A stretch of 45,196 nucleotides of DNA from Streptomyces himalayensis subsp. himalayensis (GTDB taxonomy: Bacteria > Actinomycetota > Actinomycetes > Streptomycetales > Streptomycetaceae): positions 1-45,196 of the forward strand of contig NZ_JACEHE010000045.1 of assembly GCF_013778455.1 (NCBI RefSeq), given 5' to 3'. Below the pieces are notes generated by a model. The model saw nothing but the letters and a program-made list of their open reading frames with translations, did not search any database and was not told where the DNA came from. The position numbers and the translations under genes are program-made. The first letter of the stretch is position 1. Each line of letters opens with the position of its first letter. Of this stretch, positions 1 to 8,148 are shown piece by piece.

Positions 1-2
1 CA

Positions 3-485
3 GAGCCGCGCTGGCTGACCAGCGAGGAACAGCGCATCTGGCTGGCGTATCTGAACGCCACCATGCTCCTTGAGGACCATCTCGACCGGCAGCTGCAGCG
101 GGACGCGGGTATGCCGCATGTTTACTACGGACTGCTCGTACGGCTCTCCGAAGCCCCGCGGCGCAGGCTGCGGATGACCGAGCTGGCCATGGTCGCCAAG
201 ATCACGCGCTCGCGCCTCTCGCACGCGATCGCGCGGCTGGAGAAGAACGGCTGGGTGCGCCGCGAGGACTGCCCATCGGACAAGCGCGGCCAGTTCGCCG
301 TGCTCACCGATGCGGGGTACGAGGTGCTGAGCAGGACGGCACCCGGCCATGTGGCAGCCGTCCGCCAGGCGCTCTTCGACCGGCTCACGCCCGAACAGCA
401 GAAGTCCCTCGGCGAGATCATGCAGATCGTCGCCGAGGGACTGGAGCCGAAGGACGCTGGCGCGGACCTGCCCTGGCTCCGCTGA
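3..485 (+). CDS. MarR-family transcriptional regulator (5' end outside the window)
   Basis: Winged-helix DNA-binding regulator. The frame is open back to the first bases of the window and the residues before the ATG at 63 (EPRWLTSEEQRIWLAYLNAT) read like the normal start of this family, so the true start lies upstream and the ATG at 63 is internal. The winged helix is seen in LTELAMVAKITRSRLSHAIARL without its first residue, followed by the wing with DKRGQFAVLTDAG. The gene is convergent with the DHA2 exporter downstream, 45 bp away. The effector and targets cannot be read from the sequence. MarR assignment is firm; the missing N-terminus is probably only a few residues. Confidence 0.88.
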   Translation, partial: EPRWLTSEEQRIWLAYLNATMLLEDHLDRQLQRDAGMPHVYYGLLVRLSEAPRRRLRMTELAMVAKITRSRLSHAIARLEKNGWVRREDCPSDKRGQFAVLTDAGYEVLSRTAPGHVAAVRQALFDRLTPEQQKSLGEIMQIVAEGLEPKDAGADLPWLR

Positions 486-530
486 GCCCGCGACCGTTGG
501 TTGTCGGGCCTCAGATGCCCGTACGCCGGG

Positions 531-2078
531 CTAGTGCGCGACCACCGGCACGTGCACCTCGTCCTGCGCGTCCTCGCTGTCGGCCCGCCCGGAGGCCGTG
601 GCCCCGCCCGGGCGGCCCGTGTTGACGAAGGTCAGCGCGATCACCGCGGACACGACCAGGATGCCGACGGCGAACCAGATCGCGTTCGTGTAGCCGTGCA
701 CCATGCCCTGCAGCTGCACCAGCTGCTGCTGCGGCTTGGAGGCCGCCGTGGCGATGTGGTCCTTGATGTACGCGGTGGTCGCGGACGCGGCGACGGTGTT
801 CAGCAGCGCCGTGCCGATCGCCCCGCCCACCTGCTGCGAGGTGTTGACCATCGCGGAGGCGACACCGGCGTCCCGCGGCTCCACACCATGGGTGGCCAGC
901 GACATCGCGGGCATGAACGCCGTACCCATGCCGAGGCCGAGCAGCAGCTGTGCCGGCAGCAGCAGACCCACGTACGACGAGTCGATCTCCATCTGCGTCA
1001 GCAGCAGCATGCCGACCGCGGCGACGAGGAAGCCCGGGCCCATCAGGAGACGGGGCGCGACCCGGGTCATCAGACGGGCGCCGATCTGCGTCGAACCGGC
1101 GATCATGCCGACGATCATCGGCAGGAACGCGAAGCCGGTCTTGACCGGGGAGTACCCCTTCACGATCTGCAGGTAGTACGTGAGGAAGAGGAACAGCCCG
1201 AACATCGCGATCACGGCGAGGCCCAGCGACAGGTAGACGCCGCCGCGGTTGCGGTCGGTCAGCACGCGCAAGGGCAGCAGCGGCGCCTTCACCTTGGACT
1301 CGACGAGGATGAACCCGGCCAGCAGCACCGCCGATGCGACGAACAGGCCGATGGTCACGGAGTCCGACCAGCCGTCGGACTCGGCGCGCGTGAACCCGTA
1401 CACCAGGGACACGAGGCCCAGGGTGGAGAGGATCACGCCCGGGATGTCGAGGGACGATCGGTTGCGGGAGCCGGCCGGCTCACGGATGACGAAGTACGCA
1501 CCCGCGGCCGCGACCACGGCGAACGGGATGTTCACGAAGAACGTCCAGCGCCAGTCGAGGTACTCGGTGAGGAAGCCGCCGAGAATCAGGCCCACGGCGC
1601 CGCCGCCACCGGCGATCGCGCCGTAGATGCCGAACGCCTTGGCGCGCTCCCTGGCCTCGGTGAACATCACCGCGAGCAGGGACAGCGCGGCCGGCGCCAG
1701 CAGCGCGCCGAACACACCCTGCAGAGCGCGGGCGCCGAGCATCGTCGCCTCGCCCTGCGCCGCACCGCCCAGCGCGGAGGCCGCGGCGAAGCCGATCAGA
1801 CCGGTCACGAACGTGCGCTTGCGGCCCCAGAGGTCGGCGATACGGCCGCCGAACAGCAGCAGACCGCCGAAGGCGAGGGCGTAGGCCGTGATGACCCACT
1901 GCCGGTTGCCGTCGGATATGCCCAAATCCTGCTGGGCGGAGGGCAGTGCGATGTTCACGATGGTCGCGTCGAGCACGACCATCAGCTGGGCGAGCGCGAT
2001 GAAGACGAGCGCTTTCCAGCGGTTGGCGTCGGGGGCGGAGGCTGCTGCCTGCGGAGCAGCCTTGGCGGTTTCAGGCAT
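531..2078 (-). CDS. DHA2-family (EmrB/QacA type) MFS drug exporter
   Basis: Integral membrane proton-coupled exporter of 515 aa, the usual length for 14-helix DHA2 proteins. Family signatures are visible: LDATIVNIALPSAQQDLG in helix 1, GGRIADLWGRKRTF in the helix 2-3 loop, and GAIAGGGGAVGLILGGFLTE in the helix 5 region. I chose the ATG at 2078, which starts MPETAKAAPQ; the frame also opens at a TTG at 2144, but that would place a perfect palindrome (2139-2152) over the start. The TetR gene lies upstream on the same strand, an arrangement usual for a repressor and its exporter. The substrate is unknown. Confidence 0.9.
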   Translation of the reverse strand: MPETAKAAPQAAASAPDANRWKALVFIALAQLMVVLDATIVNIALPSAQQDLGISDGNRQWVITAYALAFGGLLLFGGRIADLWGRKRTFVTGLIGFAAASALGGAAQGEATMLGARALQGVFGALLAPAALSLLAVMFTEARERAKAFGIYGAIAGGGGAVGLILGGFLTEYLDWRWTFFVNIPFAVVAAAGAYFVIREPAGSRNRSSLDIPGVILSTLGLVSLVYGFTRAESDGWSDSVTIGLFVASAVLLAGFILVESKVKAPLLPLRVLTDRNRGGVYLSLGLAVIAMFGLFLFLTYYLQIVKGYSPVKTGFAFLPMIVGMIAGSTQIGARLMTRVAPRLLMGPGFLVAAVGMLLLTQMEIDSSYVGLLLPAQLLLGLGMGTAFMPAMSLATHGVEPRDAGVASAMVNTSQQVGGAIGTALLNTVAASATTAYIKDHIATAASKPQQQLVQLQGMVHGYTNAIWFAVGILVVSAVIALTFVNTGRPGGATASGRADSEDAQDEVHVPVVAH

Positions 2079-2138
2079 GGAGGTACCCACTTCGGGACGT
2101 GGACGTGGCAGGGAGTCGGCGGGCGTAACGCTCGAGCT

Positions 2139-2152
2139 CGTCAACGTTGACG
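2139..2152. promoter_or_regulatory. Perfect 14-bp palindrome upstream of the exporter
   Basis: CGTCAACGTTGACG is its own reverse complement and lies about 60 bp before the exporter start, between the TetR gene and the exporter. Position and symmetry suit an operator, most simply for the adjacent TetR protein (inference). Confidence 0.55.
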
Positions 2153-2244
2153 GGCGAAGCGCGCAGAACTCATCAGCCGAGCAGGGAACCTGATGGAACT
2201 CGGCTCGAACTCGGCTTGAACTCGTTTGTGGATCGGGGTCGGTG

Positions 2245-2289
2245 TCGGTCGGGACCGGTGTGGTCCATCGGTCGGGACCGGTGTGGTCC
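2245..2289. repeat. Two copies of a 22-bp repeat between tetR and the exporter
   Basis: Identical copies lie at 2245-2266 and 2268-2289, separated by one base. Each contains GGACC and GGTCC as an inverted pair 5 bp apart, so each could act as an operator half or a weak hairpin. They begin just beyond the tetR stop codon. Confidence 0.8.
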
Positions 2290-2297
2290 GGTGCGTG

Positions 2298-2954
2298 TCA
2301 GTCCGGCCGCCTCAGATCCTCCAAAGTGGCTGCGGTGCCCGGCAGTTCGGAACGGGCGGGGGCCTGCAGACCGTCCAGGAACAGCTGCAGATGGCGGTGG
2401 ACGAAGCGGTCCATGCCCAGGCACCCGGTTCCGGGCAGCGGCCTGGTGAGCTGGCTGAGTGCGACCATCAGATCGCCGACGGCGACGTCGGAGCGCAGCT
2501 GCCCGGCCCGCCGGGCCCGCTCCATGAGCGCCTCGACGAGAGCCTCGATCCGTTCGCGGGCGGCCAGCAGATCCGGGTGGTGCTTGTCGAAGCTGCCGGA
2601 GAGCATCGGGCACAGGGCGCCGACCCGCTCGTCGGCGGCTGCGTGCACGAAGCGGCGCAGGGCCGCGAAGGCGTCGCCCTCCTCGGCGAGCGCCGCCTCG
2701 GCCAGCTCCGACGTCCCGTCCATGACCGAGCACACGACCTCGCGTACGAGTGCCTCGCGATCGGGAAAGTGCCGGTACAACGTGGCGTTTCCGACGCCGG
2801 CGCGGCGCGCGATCTCGTCGAACGGCACCTCGGCGCCGAACTCGACGAACATCTCGCGCGCGGCGGCGACGATCCGCTCCCGGTTGCGCAGGGCGTCGGC
2901 CCGCGGGCGGGACGTACGGCGCTGCGCGACGGTGGCGGCGTCCACGGCGTTCAC
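2298..2954 (-). CDS. TetR-family transcriptional regulator
   Basis: Repressor-type regulator of 218 aa. The N-terminal helix-turn-helix domain (about residues 20-65) shows the classic order: RERIVAAAREMFVEFG, then PFDEIARRAGVGNATLYRHF. The C-terminal ligand domain is not specific enough to name an effector. The start is the GTG at 2954, with AGGAGT at 2961-2966 as ribosome binding site. It is upstream of and on the same strand as the DHA2 exporter, its likely target. Tandem 17-bp repeats lie directly upstream of the ribosome binding site, in the expected promoter region. Confidence 0.9.
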   Translation of the reverse strand: MNAVDAATVAQRRTSRPRADALRNRERIVAAAREMFVEFGAEVPFDEIARRAGVGNATLYRHFPDREALVREVVCSVMDGTSELAEAALAEEGDAFAALRRFVHAAADERVGALCPMLSGSFDKHHPDLLAARERIEALVEALMERARRAGQLRSDVAVGDLMVALSQLTRPLPGTGCLGMDRFVHRHLQLFLDGLQAPARSELPGTAATLEDLRRPD

Positions 2955-2971
2955 GTGTGCACTCCTCTTGG

Positions 2972-3046
2972 CGGCCGACTTCGGTTGACGGCTGACTTCG
3001 CCGGACGGCTGACTTCGGTTGACGGCTGACTTCGGTTACGGCTGAC
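2972..3046. repeat. 17-bp tandem repeat upstream of tetR (four copies plus a partial)
   Basis: The unit CGGCTGACTTCGGTTGA begins at 2972, 2989, 3006 and 3023; the fourth copy is one base short and a partial copy follows to 3046. The copies differ by a few bases. The array sits between the tetR ribosome binding site and upstream DNA, so it occupies the promoter or leader. Confidence 0.85.
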
Positions 3047-3351
3047 GAACGACCCCCGGGTGGCCCCGGATTGCCACGGATAGTTCCCCGTGGTGGCGGG
3101 GTGATCCACGGATCATCCGTCGTCCGTCGGGCGATCCGGGGATTCCCTCCCCGATTCGCCCGGACACCTGACTAAACGGGGAAACGATCCCCGGTTATTT
3201 CCCGCACTCCCTGTGAACCGAGTCACACCCTCTCCCCCGCCGGAAACCCACGATCGGCGCACCCAGCAGGCGCCCGCGCATCCCTCGGCACAGGGTGATC
3301 GAGAGGGAGCAGCCAGATCGGCCCGGCTGCCGCGGAGCGGAAGGCCACTGC
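3047..3351. other. Non-coding stretch between tetR and the metalloprotease gene
   Basis: No gene is seen. The stretch is rich in GGGGA/TCCCC tracts that could pair locally. It must hold the protease promoter, but I see no clear -35/-10 pair. GTGA and TCAC arms around 3212-3225 form a small inverted repeat. Confidence 0.5.
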
Positions 3352-4635
3352 ATGCAGCCGACCAGCCGTCGTCGGATACGCGGCCCGCGCCGCACCGCCG
3401 TCCTTGCGTCGCTTGCCGCCCTGACCCTGGCGGTGACCACGTCGGCCAGCACCGGCGGGCTCATGGCCGACTCGACCACCGCCTCGGGAGCCATGAGCCG
3501 AGGCCGCAACGCCGCACTCAGCCCCTGCATGATCAACGGCGTGATAGGCGTACAGATGTCCGAGGGCATGCCCACGGCGACCGGTTACGCACGCTCCACG
3601 GGCACGGTCCGGGCCCTCAATCTGATGGTCGACTTCCCCGACGTGCCCGGTGAGGGCAGCGCGGCGGACCGCCTCGCCGAGTTCTTCCCACAGACCCGCG
3701 ACTGGTTCCGCACCAGCTCGTACGGCCGTCTCGACTACCGCCCCGAGGCCCCCATACGGCACTGGCTGCGGATGCCAAAACGGTTCACGGATTACGGCAT
3801 ACAGCGGGGCGCCCCCTTCGACCCCGGCTATCGCCGGCTCGTGGACGACATCATCGCCGTAGCCGACCCGGACGTGGACTTCCGTGCGTACGACCTGGTG
3901 AACGTACTGATAACCCCGAACGCCGGCCCGTCCGCCCTCGACACCGTCCTCTCCGTCACCTTCGCAGGCAACCACGACGCCCCGGTGGCGGACGGCGTCC
4001 CGATCGCCAACGCGTCCTTCGTCTACAGCCGCCAGGACGACGGCTCCGGCACCTACGACGAGACCGGCTACCGGGTCCTCCCCCATGAGAACGGCCACGT
4101 CTTCGGACTGCCCGACCTCTACACCCAGGAGGGCGGCGGCGCCGTCGGCCACTGGGACATCATGAGCGAGGACTGGGGTGCCAACAACGACCTGCTCGGC
4201 TGGCACAAGTGGAAGCTCGGCTGGCTCGACAACACCCAGATATCCTGCGCCTCCACGCGCGGCACATCGGAACACCTCCTGACTCCCCTGTCCCGGTCCG
4301 GCGGCCCGAAGCTCCTCTTCATACCCCTGACGAAGACGACCGGCTACGCCGTCGAGGTACGCACCCAGGCAGGCAACGACGAGGCCGTCTGCAAGCCGGG
4401 CGTGCTCGTCTACCGCGTCGACGCGGACATAGACACGGGCCACGGACCGATCACGGTCGTCGACTCGACCCCGCGCAGCGGCGGCTGTACCCGCCGCCCC
4501 AACGTCCACGCGGAACTCTCCGACGCGACGTACGGAGCAGACAGCACCTTCACCGACGCCAAGAGCGGCGTACGGATCACGGTCGCGGGGGCCGAGCGTG
4601 GGGGTGACTACCGGGTACGGGTCACGCGATCGTGA
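3352..4635 (+). CDS. Secreted M6-type zinc metalloprotease domain protein
   Basis: Predicted exported peptidase, 427 aa from the ATG at 3352; a GGAAGG ribosome binding site lies about 8 bases upstream, so the longer frame from 3295 is unlikely. The N-terminus is basic with paired arginines, followed by a hydrophobic stretch (AVLASLAALTLAVTTSAS): a signal peptide, Sec or Tat. The zinc-binding HExxH motif is HENGH at residues 245-249, followed by GLPDLY and then GHWDIMSEDWG, the arrangement of the M6 (immune inhibitor A-like) family. About 130 residues follow with no recognised extra domain. It stands alone between tetR and the ABC genes. Substrate unknown. Confidence 0.85.
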   Translation: MQPTSRRRIRGPRRTAVLASLAALTLAVTTSASTGGLMADSTTASGAMSRGRNAALSPCMINGVIGVQMSEGMPTATGYARSTGTVRALNLMVDFPDVPGEGSAADRLAEFFPQTRDWFRTSSYGRLDYRPEAPIRHWLRMPKRFTDYGIQRGAPFDPGYRRLVDDIIAVADPDVDFRAYDLVNVLITPNAGPSALDTVLSVTFAGNHDAPVADGVPIANASFVYSRQDDGSGTYDETGYRVLPHENGHVFGLPDLYTQEGGGAVGHWDIMSEDWGANNDLLGWHKWKLGWLDNTQISCASTRGTSEHLLTPLSRSGGPKLLFIPLTKTTGYAVEVRTQAGNDEAVCKPGVLVYRVDADIDTGHGPITVVDSTPRSGGCTRRPNVHAELSDATYGADSTFTDAKSGVRITVAGAERGGDYRVRVTRS

Positions 4636-4655
4636 CGCAGCGGTGCTGATGGACG

Positions 4656-4718
4656 AGGCGCTGCTCTGGATCAGGCGCTGCTCTGGATCAGGCGCTGCTC
4701 GGGGATCAGGCGCTGCTC
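4656..4718. repeat. 17-18-bp tandem repeat over the 3' end of the ABC ATPase gene
   Basis: Units starting AGGCGCTGCTC begin at 4656, 4673, 4690 and 4708; full units run to GGATC. The 4708 copy contains the last codons of the ATPase gene, and its stop codon (4706-4708) spans the junction with the 4690 unit. The other units lie downstream of the gene. The array looks like repeated duplication of the gene's 3' end. Confidence 0.85.
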
Positions 4719-5473
4719 GCGGCACCGGTGATCGAGGAGATGATCTGGTCGTGAGAGGTGGTCGGCACATCGAAGAAGCCGTTGTTGCGGCCGAGCCGCA
4801 GCACCGCCGCCCGATCCGCGACGGCTTTGACGTCCCCCATGTTGTGGCTGATCAGAAGCACCCCGATGCCGCGCTCGCGAAGCTGGTCGACGAGATCGAG
4901 GACGTGACTGGTCTGCTGGACGCCCAGAGCGGCCGTGGGCTCGTCGAGGAGTACGGCCTTGGGCTCGCCGAGATGCGCACGGGAGATCGCGACACTCTGC
5001 CGTTGCCCTGCCGACAGGACGGCGACGGGGACACGTACATCAGGGATGCGGATCCCCAGCTCGTCGAGCTGTCTGCGGGCCTCCCGCCGCATACCGCCGC
5101 TGTCGACCAGCCGGCAGATGCTGCCCAGAGGGCCGGCGCGTCGCCGCTCCCGTCCGAGAAAGAGGTTCTCGGCGACGTCGAGGTTGTCGCACAGCGCCAG
5201 GTTCTGGTGGACGGTCGCGATGCCCAGACGCTGGGCGTCCCGGGGCGACCTGACCTGCACAGACCGGCCCTCCCACTCGATGACGCCCTTGTCCGCGGGT
5301 ACGACACCCGAGATGACCTTGATGAGGGTGGACTTGCCGGCGCCGTTGTCGCCCAGTAGCGCGACGACCTCACCACTGTGGATCTCCAGCTCGACGTCCA
5401 TGAGGGCCTGGACGGCGCCGAACCGCTTGGAGATTCCACGCAGCGCCAGCAGAGGCGGGGCGGTCACGGGCAC
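4706..5473 (-). CDS. ABC transporter ATP-binding protein, sugar type (FrcA-like)
   Basis: Single ATPase domain of 255 aa energising sugar-type uptake. Walker A GDNGAGKST is at residues 41-49, the Q-loop glutamine at 90, signature LSAGQ at 153-157 (A in place of the usual G), Walker B VLLDE at 174-178 and the switch histidine at 210. One domain rather than the two of RbsA matches the fructose FrcA subgroup. I chose the GTG at 5473 (GGAG upstream; GTG at 5467 is also possible); the longer frame upstream is low-complexity DNA. It is divergent from the binding-protein and permease genes, an unusual split for one transporter. The sugar is not established. Confidence 0.87.
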   Translation of the reverse strand: MPVTAPPLLALRGISKRFGAVQALMDVELEIHSGEVVALLGDNGAGKSTLIKVISGVVPADKGVIEWEGRSVQVRSPRDAQRLGIATVHQNLALCDNLDVAENLFLGRERRRAGPLGSICRLVDSGGMRREARRQLDELGIRIPDVRVPVAVLSAGQRQSVAISRAHLGEPKAVLLDEPTAALGVQQTSHVLDLVDQLRERGIGVLLISHNMGDVKAVADRAAVLRLGRNNGFFDVPTTSHDQIISSITGAASSA

Positions 5474-5700
5474 CTCACCTTCTCCGCTCGACGGGGTGAC
5501 GCCGCACGGCCTCGGCGGAGACCTGGACCTCATGCCGTACGAGCCCCGCAGGCGCTCCCTACCAGGCCGTTCACCATCCTTCGCCTCAACGACCACGGCC
5601 GCAATCCATAGGTCTGCATGCCGTCCGTCTGCCCGCCCCCGGGGGCACAAGCCGACATAGCGGAAGATTCTGGACGCATGATGTAGGTCACGGAGAGTTC

Positions 5701-5793
5701 GTATGACACAGAGTGCGTACGCCACAGAGCGCGCAGGACACAGAGCGCGTACGACACAAAGCGCGCATGACGCATGACACAGAGCGCGCATGA
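5701..5793. repeat. 16-bp tandem repeat upstream of the sugar-binding lipoprotein gene
   Basis: Units such as GTATGACACAGAGTGC begin at 5701, 5717, 5733, 5749 and 5772, with 7 extra bases before the last and a partial unit after it. They differ mainly at positions 2-5 and 11-13. The array ends about 15 bp before the ribosome binding site GGAGGAGG (5808-5815), so it fills the divergent promoter or leader. The rest of 5474-5700 shows no gene or clear promoter. Confidence 0.85.
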
Positions 5794-5823
5794 CGCTGCC
5801 GCCGGCTGGAGGAGGTGTCACCC

Positions 5824-6939
5824 ATGGGCCACGACCGCACAGGCCGCGAACCCGCAGGCCGCGAGGGCGCAGACCGTAAGCCCCCAGGCCGCGAGCGCGC
5901 AGACCGTAAGCCCGCAAGCCGCGAGCGCACCCGGCAGCGGCGCCGAGGCCACGGGTTCGCACTCCTCGCGACAGGAGTCTTGCTGCTCGGCGGCGTCGCG
6001 TGCGGCGGAGGTCAGGACTCCGCGGGTGGCCAGAAGGGCGAGAAGATCACGATCGGCCTGGTGACCAAGACCGAGACCAACCCCTTCTTCGTGACGATGC
6101 GGGAGGCCGCCGCGACCGCGGCGGCGAAGCACAACGCTGAGCTCATCGCTCTCTCCGGCAAGTTCGACGGCGACAACGAAGGTCAGGTCGCCGCGATCGA
6201 GAGCCTCGTCTCCCGCGGCGCGAAGGGCATCCTCGTCACACCGTCGAACACGACGGGCATCCTGGACGCGATCGAGGACGCCCGCCAACAGGGCATCCTG
6301 GTGATCGCACTCGACACCACGACCGACCCGGCGGACGCGGTGGACGCCACGTTCGCGACCGACAACTTCGAGGCGGGGCGGCTGCAGGGTGCCTACCTCA
6401 GGGCCGTGCTCGGCGACCGGGAACCCAAGCTGATCATGCTTGACGGTACGCAGGGCTCCTCGGTCAGCCGCCAACGCCACGACGGTTTCCTCAAGGGCTT
6501 CAAGCTCAAGGAGGGCTCGCCGGCGATCGTCGGCCGCGCGGACACCAACGCCGACCAGAACACCGCGCAGGCCGCGCTGGAGAGCCTGCTGCAGCGGGCG
6601 AGCGACGCGAACACCATCTACACCATCAACGAACCGGTGGCCGCCGGCGCCCACGCGGCAGTCTCCGAAGCCGGGCTCGCCGACCAGGTGACCATCGGTT
6701 CCATCGACGGCGGATGCACGGGCGTACGCGACGTGAAGGCCGGCAAGTACGCGGCCACTGTCATGCAGTTCCCGGTCAGGATGGCTGACGACGGTGTGGC
6801 CGCGGTCGCCGAGTTCGCGAAGAGCGGGAAGAAGCCGTCGGGCTTCACGGACACGGGCACGGCGCTCATCACCGACAAACCGGTGAAGGGGCTGAAGTCA
6901 CAGAACACGGCCTGGGGACTCGACCGATGCTGGGGATGA
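5824..6939 (+). CDS. Sugar-binding lipoprotein of an ABC transporter (ribose/fructose type)
   Basis: Extracellular substrate-binding protein, 371 aa, of the periplasmic-binding-protein I fold: KITIGLVTKTETNPFFVTMR starts the first lobe, with LDTTTDPADA, TDNFEAGRLQGAYL and DGTQGSSVSRQRHDGF following. The signal peptide ends at Cys60 (LLLGGVAC), the probable lipid attachment site, although Gly at -3 is slightly atypical. Start: ATG 5824, 8 bases after GGAGGAGG; GTG 5815 abuts that site and is unlikely. The n-region before the hydrophobic core is abnormally long and made of six pentapeptide repeats encoded by 15-bp DNA repeats. It lies upstream of the permease on the same strand. Closest by eye to FrcB; the ligand is unproven. 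Confidence 0.87.
   Translation: MGHDRTGREPAGREGADRKPPGRERADRKPASRERTRQRRRGHGFALLATGVLLLGGVACGGGQDSAGGQKGEKITIGLVTKTETNPFFVTMREAAATAAAKHNAELIALSGKFDGDNEGQVAAIESLVSRGAKGILVTPSNTTGILDAIEDARQQGILVIALDTTTDPADAVDATFATDNFEAGRLQGAYLRAVLGDREPKLIMLDGTQGSSVSRQRHDGFLKGFKLKEGSPAIVGRADTNADQNTAQAALESLLQRASDANTIYTINEPVAAGAHAAVSEAGLADQVTIGSIDGGCTGVRDVKAGKYAATVMQFPVRMADDGVAAVAEFAKSGKKPSGFTDTGTALITDKPVKGLKSQNTAWGLDRCWG
5840..5929. repeat. Six in-frame 15-bp repeats inside the lipoprotein signal sequence
   Basis: Units begin at 5840, 5855, 5870, 5885, 5900 and 5915; alternating units read CAGGCCGCGAGGGCG-like and CAGACCGTAAGCCCC-like. They encode pentapeptides of the form G/D/S-R-E/K-x-A/P/T, giving a strongly basic tail ahead of the hydrophobic core. 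Confidence 0.9.
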
Positions 6940-7000
6940 CATCCCGGCTGCTGGGGTTGGCATCCCGGTGTGCAGCGGTTCGAAGGGACCACCGCACCCC

Positions 7001-8011
7001 ATGAGATCACCTGCCACCGCGCCCGCCCCCGAGAGCGAACCGGCTGCCTCACGCCGGGAACTGCTCCGGTACGCCCTGCGCACGCCGACCGCCGGCCCCC
7101 TGGCCGCCCTGATCGTCGCCGTGGTGGCCTTCTCACTCGCCACGGAAACGTTCCTGACACCCGCCAACCTGTCCCTGGTACTGCAGCAGTCCATCGTGAT
7201 CGGCACGCTGGCCCTGGGCCAGTCCCTGATCATCCTCACCGCGGGCATCGACCTCGCCAACGGCGCCATCGCGGTCCTCGGCACGGTCATCATGGCCAGG
7301 CACGTCTTCGAGGGCGGCAATCCCGCGGCAGCAGTACTGCTCGGCCTGTTCGTGACGACGGCCATCGGACTGGTGAGCGGGCTGCTGGTGACCCGCCTCG
7401 GCCTCCCCCCGTTCATCGTGACCCTGGGGATCCTGACCGTCGTCTACGCGGTGAGCAGGCTCTACTCGCAGTCCCGCAGCTATCCGGTGACGGACGAACT
7501 GCTCCGCTTCTGGGGAAACGGCATCCGCATCGGCGGGGCACTCGTCACCTGGGGAACGTTCGTACTGGTGGGCCTGTACGCCTTCTTCTGGTACCTGCTC
7601 GCCAAGACCGCCTGGGGCCGCCACGTCTACGCCGTCGGCAACGCACCCCAGTCAGCCCGCCTGACGGGCATCAACGTGCAGCGCACGGTGCTGTCGGTGT
7701 ACGTCACCGCCGGGCTGCTCTACGGCTTCGCGGCCTGGCAGGCCCTCGGCCGCATCCCCAACGCCGACCCGAACGCCTACCAGACCGCGAACCTGGAGAG
7801 CATCACCGCCGTCGTCATCGGCGGAACAAGCCTGTTCGGCGGCCGCGGAGGCGTCGTCGGAACCCTCATCGGGACACTGATCGTCAGCGTGCTCCGCTCC
7901 GGCCTCACCCACGCAGGCATCGACAGCCTCTACCAGGACGTAGCGACCGGCACCCTCGTCATCGTGGCAGTGGGCATCGACAAGGTCCTGCGAAGAGGCC
8001 CCACCCGATGA
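7001..8011 (+). CDS. ABC transporter permease, sugar type (FrcC/RbsC-like)
   Basis: Membrane channel subunit of 336 aa with about 8-10 hydrophobic segments. Family landmarks are GQSLIILTAGIDLANGAIAV, the cytoplasmic loop AVGNAPQSARLTGINV that contacts the ATPase, and TAVVIGGTSLFGGRGGVVGT near the end, all typical of the branched-chain/ribose permease family. I chose the ATG at 7001 (MRSPATAPAPE); a GTG at 6968 is in frame but poorly placed. It follows the binding-protein gene by 61 bp and is probably co-transcribed. The partner ATPase is encoded divergently at 4706-5473. Confidence 0.88.
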   Translation: MRSPATAPAPESEPAASRRELLRYALRTPTAGPLAALIVAVVAFSLATETFLTPANLSLVLQQSIVIGTLALGQSLIILTAGIDLANGAIAVLGTVIMARHVFEGGNPAAAVLLGLFVTTAIGLVSGLLVTRLGLPPFIVTLGILTVVYAVSRLYSQSRSYPVTDELLRFWGNGIRIGGALVTWGTFVLVGLYAFFWYLLAKTAWGRHVYAVGNAPQSARLTGINVQRTVLSVYVTAGLLYGFAAWQALGRIPNADPNAYQTANLESITAVVIGGTSLFGGRGGVVGTLIGTLIVSVLRSGLTHAGIDSLYQDVATGTLVIVAVGIDKVLRRGPTR

Positions 8012-8112
8012 CGGCGGTTTCCAGGGACCGACGCCCTCCCAGGGGCCGAATCCTCACCGCCCACCCAATGCCTTCGTGGGATCCGGGCCAGCCGCGGCCA
8101 TCAATCAGTCTT

Positions 8113-8137
8113 TTGACATAGGTTTCTTTTCATAGGT
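8113..8137 (+). promoter_or_regulatory. Candidate promoter/operator of the MarR-exporter pair
   Basis: TTGACA at 8113-8118 is a perfect -35 hexamer, but no equally good -10 follows at 17 bp; TAGGTA at 8132-8137 is 13 bp on. The direct repeat CATAGGT (8117-8123, 8131-8137) overlaps it and could bind the MarR protein. Confidence 0.45.
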
Positions 8138-8148
8138 AACTTGGCGGC

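Noticed and set aside
3223..4770. Long minus-strand frame opposite the metalloprotease gene
   Set aside because: Antisense shadow typical of GC-rich coding DNA; the plus strand has the signal peptide and HExxH motif. The same applies to long frames opposite or beside the genes at 501-2150, 8447-11257, 11574-13634 and 26862-29123.
5701..5793. Possible CRISPR array
   Set aside because: Units are directly adjacent with no unique spacers and no cas genes are in the window; it is a simple tandem array.
5474..5962. N-terminal extension of the ATPase frame with GLRARGLGAYG-like repeats
   Set aside because: It is the antisense of the lipoprotein signal-sequence repeats and of the leader repeats; the ATPase domain begins just after 5473.
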